In this document: positions 46,010 to 50,851 of the stretch, piece by piece
Layout of the letters: each line of letters opens with the position of its first letter
Numbering within the stretch: the stretch's first letter is position 1
NCBI GenBank assembly: GCA_030037895.1
Contig: JASHPW010000025.1
Location: 1-50,851 of the forward strand
DNA from: Xanthobacteraceae bacterium
GTDB lineage: Bacteria > Pseudomonadota > Alphaproteobacteria > Rhizobiales > Xanthobacteraceae
Length of the DNA stretch: 50,851 nt
Direction of reading: 5' to 3'
The notes under the pieces: model-generated
The model's input: the letters and a program-made list of their open reading frames with translations, nothing else
Told to the model about the DNA's origin: nothing
Database searches by the model: none
Program-made: the position numbers and the translations under genes

Positions 46010-46543
46010 CTACTTCTTCTTGCCTTCCTTGCGGAAGATGCGCTCGGCGGCATATTTGATGCCCTTGCCCTTGTACGGCTCGGGCGGCCGGTAGGCGCGG
46101 ATCTCGGCGGCGACCTGGCCGACCTTCTGACGGTCGATGCCGCTGACCACGATCTCGACCGGGCGCGGCGTCGCAATGGTGATACCTTCGGGGATCGGAT
46201 AGACGATGTCGTGGCTGTAGCCGAGCGCGAGCTGCAAGTTCTTGCCCTGCACCGCCGCGCGGTAGCCGACGCCGTTGATCTCCAGCCGCTGCTCGAAGCC
46301 TTTCGTCACTCCGGCGATCAGATTGGCGACGAGCGTGCGCGCGGTCCCCCATTGCGAGCGCGCGCGTTTGGTTTCGCTGCGCGGATCGACCCTGATCCGT
46401 CCGCCGTCAAGCTTGACCTCGACCTCGTCCGGCAGCACCGCCGAAAGCGCACCCTTCGGTCCCTTCACCTTGACGGTCTGGCCGGCGATATCGGCGGTGA
46501 TGCCCGACGGGATCGGGACCGGTTTATTGCCGATGCGGGACAT
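46010..46543 (-). CDS. rplF: 50S ribosomal protein L6
   Basis: Large-subunit protein by the factor-binding site, 177 residues with two similar domains. [49 protein letters not shown] and [17 protein letters not shown] are diagnostic. The C-terminus ends in a short Lys run. Order rpsH-rplF-rplR is conserved. Confidence 0.97.
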   Translation of the reverse strand: MSRIGNKPVPIPSGITADIAGQTVKVKGPKGALSAVLPDEVEVKLDGGRIRVDPRSETKRARSQWGTARTLVANLIAGVTKGFEQRLEINGVGYRAAVQGKNLQLALGYSHDIVYPIPEGITIATPRPVEIVVSGIDRQKVGQVAAEIRAYRPPEPYKGKGIKYAAERIFRKEGKKK

Positions 46544-46588
46544 TGTCCATCCGTTCCATCCGTTGCTTTCGCCCGCTTCCCGCCGCGC

Positions 46589-46984
46589 CTAGAACACCGT
46601 GCACAGGACTTCGCCGCCGACATTGGCGTCGCGGGCCTCGTGGTCGGCCATGACGCCCTTGGGCGTCGATACGATGGCGACGCCGAGGCCGTTGTTGACG
46701 CGCGGCAGACTCCTGACCGAGGTATAGACGCGGCGGCCGGGCTTGGAAATGCGCGCGATCTCGCGGATCACCGGCTCGCCGTCGGAATATTTCAGCTCGA
46801 TCTCGATCTCCGCGCGCCCCTCGCGTTCGACCACCGCATAGCCGCGGATATAGCCTTCGCTCTTGAGCACTTCCAGCACGCGTTCGCGCAGCTTCGAGGC
46901 GGGACTTGAGACCTTGGCCTTGTTGCGCATCTGCGCGTTGCGGATGCGGGAAAGAAGATCGCCGAGCGGATCGTTCATCGCCAT
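46589..46984 (-). CDS. rpsH: 30S ribosomal protein S8
   Basis: Central-domain 16S rRNA-binding protein, 131 residues. [39 protein letters not shown] and the terminal [20 protein letters not shown] are diagnostic. The ATG at 46984 has GAGGAGG about six bases upstream, and a second in-frame ATG is two codons later. In E. coli S8 represses the spc operon by binding its mRNA near rplE; I see no obvious mimic here and did not fold the RNA. Confidence 0.96.
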   Translation of the reverse strand: MAMNDPLGDLLSRIRNAQMRNKAKVSSPASKLRERVLEVLKSEGYIRGYAVVEREGRAEIEIELKYSDGEPVIREIARISKPGRRVYTSVRSLPRVNNGLGVAIVSTPKGVMADHEARDANVGGEVLCTVF

Positions 46985-46995
46985 CGCGCGCCTCC

Positions 46996-47301
46996 TCACC
47001 AGCTCGACTTCACCAGGCCCGGGATCAGCCCTTTCGAGCCGAGTTCGCGGAGCGCGATGCGCGACAATTTGTGCTTGCGGTAATAGCCGCGCGGCCGGCC
47101 GGTCACCAGGCAGCGGTTGCGCACCCGCGTGGCCGACGAGTTGCGCGGCAACTTGGCGAGCTTCAGCGTCGCCGCGAAGCGTTCCTCGACCGGCTTCGAC
47201 TGGTCGCGGACGATCGCCCGAAGCCGCGCGCGGCGGCCGGAGAATTTCTTGGTCAGCCGGCGGCGGCGGTCGTTCTTCTCAATCGCACTCTTCTTCGCCA
47301 T
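46996..47301 (-). CDS. rpsN: 30S ribosomal protein S14, long (zinc-free) type
   Basis: Small-subunit head protein, 101 residues. [20 protein letters not shown] and [28 protein letters not shown] followed by GLVKSSW are diagnostic. The CxxC zinc pairs of the short form are absent, so this is the C-minus version. It lies 41 bases after rplE. Confidence 0.96.
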   Translation of the reverse strand: MAKKSAIEKNDRRRRLTKKFSGRRARLRAIVRDQSKPVEERFAATLKLAKLPRNSSATRVRNRCLVTGRPRGYYRKHKLSRIALRELGSKGLIPGLVKSSW

Positions 47302-47342
47302 CTCGTTCTCCAAGCGGTTCCGCGTTTGCGGCTCGGCGGGCC

Positions 47343-48089
47343 TCACTGCCGGAATGGAAAATTGAACGCCGTCAACAACGCGCGCGCCTCCTCATCGCTG
47401 CGCGCGGTGGTGCATACGGTGATGTCCATGCCCCAGATGTCGGCGGCCTTGTCGTAGTCGATCTCCGGGAACACGATGTGCTCCTTGATGCCGAGCGTGT
47501 AGTTGCCGCGGCCGTCGAAGCTCTTCGGGCTCAGGCCGCGGAAGTCGCGCACGCGCGGCAGCGCGATATTGATGAGCCGGTCGAGGAACTCGTACATACG
47601 CGCCTGGCGCAGCGTCACCTTGCAGCCGATCGGCTGGCCGGCGCGCACTTTGTAGGTGGCGATCGATTTGCGCGCCTTGGTGATCACCGCCTTCTGCCCG
47701 GCGATGAGCGCGAGATCGACGGCCGCCGATTCCACCTTCTTGCGGTCGGCGACGCCCTCGCCGATGCCCATGTTGATGACGATCTTGTCGAGGATCGGAG
47801 TCTGCAAACGGTTCTTGTAGCCGAATTGCGCGGCGAGCTTGCCGCGAATTGTCTGCTCGAACTCGACCTTGAGCCGCGCCGGCACGCGCGGCTCGGGCGG
47901 CCGTGGCGCCGCCGGCTTCTCCCCCTTGCCGTCCTTGCCGTCGGCCGCGACTTTGTCGCCCTTCTCCGCCCTTGCCGCCTTCGCCTTTTCGGCCTTGTCC
48001 GCCTTGGCGGCCGTCTTGTCGGCCCGCTCCGGCTTGCCGGGCTGCGCAAGCGCGGCCTTCCTTGTCTTCTTCTCGTCCGGATCAGCCAT
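47343..48089 (-). CDS. rplE: 50S ribosomal protein L5 with long N-terminal extension
   Basis: Binds 5S rRNA and contacts the P-site tRNA. The conserved part (YGYKN-like [63 protein letters not shown], and the final [11 protein letters not shown]) starts near residue 70 of 248. The first 68 or so residues are Lys, Ala, Glu, Asp and Pro rich and have no counterpart in the usual 179-185 residue protein. The ATG at 48089 has GGAG close upstream and overlaps the rplX stop by eight bases. A GTG at 47885 (codon 69) would give a normal 180-residue L5 but has no ribosome-binding site. I choose the ATG. Confidence 0.93.
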   Translation of the reverse strand: MADPDEKKTRKAALAQPGKPERADKTAAKADKAEKAKAARAEKGDKVAADGKDGKGEKPAAPRPPEPRVPARLKVEFEQTIRGKLAAQFGYKNRLQTPILDKIVINMGIGEGVADRKKVESAAVDLALIAGQKAVITKARKSIATYKVRAGQPIGCKVTLRQARMYEFLDRLINIALPRVRDFRGLSPKSFDGRGNYTLGIKEHIVFPEIDYDKAADIWGMDITVCTTARSDEEARALLTAFNFPFRQ

Positions 48090-48408
48090 TGATCTCCACT
48101 CCCGAACGCTTGGCGATGCGCACCTTCTTGCGGTCGTCGCCTTTGCCGACATATTTGAAGCCGACCCGCGTCGGCTTGCCGTCCTTAGGGTCGGCGAGCG
48201 CGATGTTCGACAGGTGGATCGGCGCCTCCTTGGAGATGATGCCGCCCTCCTGGGTCGTGCTCTGGCGCTGGTGGCGCTTGACCATGTTGACGCCGCGCAC
48301 CAGCGCGCGGCCGCTGTCGCGATGCACCTCGATCACCTCGCCGCTGCGGCCCTTGTCGCGCCCGGCGATCACCACCACGGTGTCGCCCTTCCTGATCCGC
48401 ACCGCCAT
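48082..48408 (-). CDS. rplX: 50S ribosomal protein L24
   Basis: Assembly-initiator protein of the large subunit, 108 residues with a KOW motif: [24 protein letters not shown], then [10 protein letters not shown] and [18 protein letters not shown]. Its ATG shares one base with the rplN stop (TGATG), and its own stop overlaps the rplE start by eight bases, so the three genes are translationally coupled. Confidence 0.96.
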   Translation of the reverse strand: MAVRIRKGDTVVVIAGRDKGRSGEVIEVHRDSGRALVRGVNMVKRHQRQSTTQEGGIISKEAPIHLSNIALADPKDGKPTRVGFKYVGKGDDRKKVRIAKRSGVEING

Positions 48409-48776
48409 CACAGCACCTCGGGCGCGAGCGAGATGATCTTCATGTGGTTCTTGGCCCGCAATTCGCGCGGCACCGGACCGAAGATGCGGGTGCCGACCGG
48501 CTCCATCTGCGGGTTGATGAGCACCGCGGCGTTGCGGTCGAAGCGGATGATCGAACCGTCGGGGCGCTTGATGTCCTTGGCGACGCGCACGATCACCGCC
48601 TTCATCACGTCGCCCTTCTTCACCCGGCCGCGCGGGATCGCCTCCTTCACCGAGACGACGATCACGTCGCCGATGGTGGCGTATTTGCGCCTGGAGCCGC
48701 CCAGCACCTTGATGCACATGACGCGGCGGGCGCCGGAATTGTCGGCCACGTCGAGATTGGTTTGCATCTGGATCAT
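48408..48776 (-). CDS. rplN: 50S ribosomal protein L14
   Basis: Large-subunit protein at the subunit interface, 122 residues. [33 protein letters not shown] and [28 protein letters not shown] are diagnostic. The ATG at 48776 is chosen over a longer frame into the gap before it. It follows rpsQ in normal order. Confidence 0.97.
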   Translation of the reverse strand: MIQMQTNLDVADNSGARRVMCIKVLGGSRRKYATIGDVIVVSVKEAIPRGRVKKGDVMKAVIVRVAKDIKRPDGSIIRFDRNAAVLINPQMEPVGTRIFGPVPRELRAKNHMKIISLAPEVL

Positions 48777-48804
48777 GGGCTGTCCCGCTCGTTCCAATCG
48801 AGGC

Positions 48805-49053
48805 TCACGACGCCTTCCGCTTCTCGCCGCGCACCACCGCCCAGCGCTTGAGCTTGGAGATTGGACGGTGCTCCTCGATCCACACGGTGTCGCCGACCTT
48901 GAACTCGTTGTTCTCGTCGTGGGCGTAATATTTCTTCGTCCGCCGCACCGTCTTCTTGAACAAGGGATGGGTGAAACGGCGCTCGACGCGCACCACCAGC
49001 GTCTTGTTCTGCTTGTCGCTCACCACCACGCCTTGCAGGCTGCGCTTGGGCAT
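48805..49053 (-). CDS. rpsQ: 30S ribosomal protein S17
   Basis: Primary 16S rRNA-binding protein, 82 residues. [41 protein letters not shown] and [13 protein letters not shown] are diagnostic. The ATG at 49053 matches relatives; five residues of the longer frame are not conserved. It begins 11 bases after the rpmC stop. Confidence 0.96.
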   Translation of the reverse strand: MPKRSLQGVVVSDKQNKTLVVRVERRFTHPLFKKTVRRTKKYYAHDENNEFKVGDTVWIEEHRPISKLKRWAVVRGEKRKAS

Positions 49054-49064
49054 CCCTGATCCTC

Positions 49065-49262
49065 TCAACCCTTCGGCGCGCGCTTATGCCGCGCAATCGT
49101 CTTCAATCGCGCGATATCGCGCCGCACTTCGCGCACCCGCGCGGTATTCTCCAACTGGCCGGTGGCGCGCTGGAAACGCAGGTTGAACTGCTCCTTCTTG
49201 AGCTTGAGCACCTCGTCGTCGATCTGGTCGATCGTCATCGCCCTGATGTCGTCCGCCTTCAT
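49065..49262 (-). CDS. rpmC: 50S ribosomal protein L29
   Basis: Large-subunit protein near the exit tunnel, 65 residues of mostly coiled helix: [45 protein letters not shown] in two parts is diagnostic. It lies seven bases after rplP and 11 bases before rpsQ, a tight operon. Confidence 0.96.
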   Translation of the reverse strand: MKADDIRAMTIDQIDDEVLKLKKEQFNLRFQRATGQLENTARVREVRRDIARLKTIARHKRAPKG

Positions 49263-49269
49263 GACACCC

Positions 49270-49683
49270 CTACTCGCTGATGCGCTCGACGAAGCGGGTC
49301 TTGACCGGCAGCTTGGCGGCGGCGAGCGCCAGCGATTCGCGCGCCACCTGCGCGGTCACGCCGTCGATCTCGAACAGGATGCGGCCGGGCTTGACGCGCG
49401 CCACCCAGAATTCCGGGTTGCCCTTGCCCGAGCCCATGCGCACTTCGAGCGGCTTCTTGGAGACCGGCACGTCCGGAAAGATGCGGATCCAGACCCGCCC
49501 CGAGCGCTTCATGTGCCGGGTCAGGGCGCGGCGCGCGGCTTCGATCTGGCGCGCGGTGACGCGATCGGGCTCGAGCGCCTTCAATCCGAACTGGCCGAAG
49601 GCGAGATCGACCGCGCTCGAGGCGACGCCGTGGATGCGGCCCTTGTGCGCCTTGCGGAATTTCGTTCGCATCGGTTGCAGCAT
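49270..49683 (-). CDS. rplP: 50S ribosomal protein L16
   Basis: Organises the A-site and peptidyl-transferase region, 137 residues. [67 protein letters not shown] and FEIDGV are diagnostic. The conserved Arg and Met positions modified in E. coli are within [15 protein letters not shown]. Follows rpsC by 33 bases. Confidence 0.97.
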   Translation of the reverse strand: MLQPMRTKFRKAHKGRIHGVASSAVDLAFGQFGLKALEPDRVTARQIEAARRALTRHMKRSGRVWIRIFPDVPVSKKPLEVRMGSGKGNPEFWVARVKPGRILFEIDGVTAQVARESLALAAAKLPVKTRFVERISE

Positions 49684-49716
49684 GGCGGACGCCTTTTCTC
49701 CGGATCTTGTTCCCGC

Positions 49717-50415
49717 TCACGCCGCGTCGCGACGCGGCCGGCCGGCCTCGCCTTCGGCCATGCGTTTGTCCTGCGCCATCGGGTCGTGCTCCATGATCTC
49801 GCCCTTGAAGATCCACACTTTCACGCCGCAGGTGCCGTAAGTGGTGAACGCCGTGGCGAGGCCGTAATCGACGTCCGCGCGCAGCGTATGCAGCGGCACG
49901 CGGCCCTCGCGATACCATTCCATGCGCGCGATCTCGGCGCCGCCGAGCCGGCCCGAGCAATTGATGCGGATGCCGCCGGCGCCGAGCCGCATCGCCGATT
50001 GCACCGCGCGCTTCATGGCGCGGCGGAAGGCGACGCGGCGCTCGAGCTGCTGGGCGATCGATTCGGCGACGAGCTGGGCGTCGAGCTCAGGCTTGCGGAT
50101 TTCGACGATGTTGATCACCACGTCGCTGGCGGTGAGCGCGGCGACCTTGCGGCGCAATTTCTCGATGTCGGCGCCCTTCTTGCCGATGACCACGCCCGGA
50201 CGCGCCGAGTGGATGGTGACCCGGCATTTCTTGTGCGGGCGCTCGATCACGATCTTGGACACCGCCGCCTGCTTCAATTCCTTCATCAGCGCCTCGCGGA
50301 TCTTCATGTCCTCGTGCAAGAGCGCACCGTAGCTCGACTTGCCGGCGTACCAGCGCGAATCCCAGGTGCGGTTGATGCCGAGCCGCAGCCCGATCGGATT
50401 GACCTTCTGACCCAT
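49717..50415 (-). CDS. rpsC: 30S ribosomal protein S3
   Basis: Small-subunit mRNA-entry protein, 232 residues. [26 protein letters not shown], the KH domain with [20 protein letters not shown], and [42 protein letters not shown] are diagnostic. The short C-terminal tail is basic and acidic. Order rplV-rpsC-rplP is conserved. Confidence 0.97.
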   Translation of the reverse strand: MGQKVNPIGLRLGINRTWDSRWYAGKSSYGALLHEDMKIREALMKELKQAAVSKIVIERPHKKCRVTIHSARPGVVIGKKGADIEKLRRKVAALTASDVVINIVEIRKPELDAQLVAESIAQQLERRVAFRRAMKRAVQSAMRLGAGGIRINCSGRLGGAEIARMEWYREGRVPLHTLRADVDYGLATAFTTYGTCGVKVWIFKGEIMEHDPMAQDKRMAEGEAGRPRRDAA

Positions 50416-50426
50416 CGCCGCCTCCG

Positions 50427-50807
50427 CTATGCCTGCGCCTCGACCTCACGCACCACGATGGTGAGGTTCGCGAACGGCTTGAAAATTCTCCCGACGCGGC
50501 CGCGCGCGCGCGGCACGCTCCGCTTCAGCACCAGCGCCTTGCCGACATGCGCCGCGACGACGACGAGATCGTCGACGTCGAGGTCGTGATTGTTCTCGGC
50601 GTTGGCGATCGCCGATTCGAGGCACTTGCGCACGTCGCGGGCGATGCGCTTGCGCGAAAATTCGAGGTCGGCGAGCGCGGTCGCAACCTTCTTGCCGCGA
50701 ATGAGCTGCGCCAGGAGATTGAGCTTCTGCGGGCTCACCCGCAGCCTGCGGGCGACGGCCTTGGCTTCATTGTCGGAGAGCGAGCGTTCGCGCGACTTCT
50801 TGCTCAT
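50427..50807 (-). CDS. rplV: 50S ribosomal protein L22
   Basis: Lines the peptide exit tunnel, 126 residues. [58 protein letters not shown] in three conserved blocks and the beta-hairpin [24 protein letters not shown] are diagnostic. A GGAAGAAGAG stretch lies upstream of the ATG. The N-terminal [15 protein letters not shown] is a charged lead not found in all species. Confidence 0.96.
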   Translation of the reverse strand: MSKKSRERSLSDNEAKAVARRLRVSPQKLNLLAQLIRGKKVATALADLEFSRKRIARDVRKCLESAIANAENNHDLDVDDLVVVAAHVGKALVLKRSVPRARGRVGRIFKPFANLTIVVREVEAQA

Positions 50808-50826
50808 GATGTCTCTTCTTCCCGCC

Positions 50827-50851
50827 TCACGACGTGCCGCCTGCCGGCGCG
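50827..50851 (-). CDS. rpsS: Possible last codons of rpsS, cut by window end
   Basis: Reading minus-strand from base 50851, one frame gives Ala-Pro-Ala-Gly-Gly-Thr-Ser then TGA at 50829-50827. The conserved gene before rplV is rpsS (S19), so these could be its C-terminal residues. The assignment rests on gene order; the residues themselves are not diagnostic. Confidence 0.35.

Overview
The window is high-GC DNA from an alphaproteobacterium, most likely of the order Hyphomicrobiales (Rhizobiales), near the Bradyrhizobiaceae/Xanthobacteraceae. The evidence is the protein family content (DUF1236, a DUF6163-like protein, ATP12, Mg-type HemB, the NEW3-ABC cluster), the S10-spc-alpha ribosomal operon with typical rhizobial RpoA and RplQ, and many palindromic intergenic repeats of the kind common in that order. 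No tRNA, rRNA, CRISPR array or intact insertion sequence was recognised. The placement is inference from protein resemblance, not from a database search.

Layout. 1-9.7 kb: partial methylcrotonyl-CoA carboxylase beta subunit, a secreted DUF1236 protein, a three-gene NEW3 / ABC ATPase / ABC-2 permease operon with overlapping reading frames, a Nudix hydrolase, a GST, a small membrane protein, a YdcF-like protein and a class I/II aminotransferase. 9.8-15.1 kb: M48 metalloprotease with a C-terminal repeat region and a DsbA-like thiol oxidoreductase, then aroQ-accB-accC and a single-domain response regulator. 15.2-18.2 kb: a small accessory cluster holding vapBC with a palindromic operator, and a DUF4160/DUF2442 pair lying between pccB and a diverged second copy of the pccB 3' end. 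18.4-23.8 kb: a 2OG-Fe(II) oxygenase, two envelope-type glycosyltransferases, a small membrane protein, hemB and a Pro/Ala-rich membrane protein. 23.9-28.2 kb: a large autotransporter with 324-bp tandem passenger repeats. 28.5-34.5 kb: ATP12 and a three-gene 2-oxoacid oxidoreductase operon with its own FAD/Fe-S electron-transfer subunit. 34.6-38.6 kb: rluC, rarA and a Do-like protease. 38.6-39.2 kb: a more AT-rich module, a broken STAS gene plus a DUF4325 STAS-like gene. 39.2-50.8 kb: the S10-spc-alpha operon on the minus strand, from rplV to rplQ, including secY, adk and rpoA.

How the parts work together. The acyl-CoA carboxylase genes cover both catabolic (MCC, PCC) and fatty-acid-synthesis (AccB/AccC) biotin enzymes, although only beta subunits are visible for the catabolic pair. 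The 2-oxoacid oxidoreductase operon looks self-contained: gamma-alpha fusion, beta, and a GltD-like flavoprotein that could pass electrons between ferredoxin-type clusters and NADP.

Most unusual points: (i) repeats that appear to have entered, in frame, the 5' ends of hemB, rluC and possibly rpoA; (ii) the DUF4160/DUF2442 pair between direct repeats of the pccB tail; (iii) the decayed STAS gene beside the ribosomal operon; (iv) a roughly 68-residue Lys/Ala-rich N-terminal extension on RplE and a basic C-terminal tail on Adk. I do not see a clearly novel multi-gene system; these are the leads that best repay checking.
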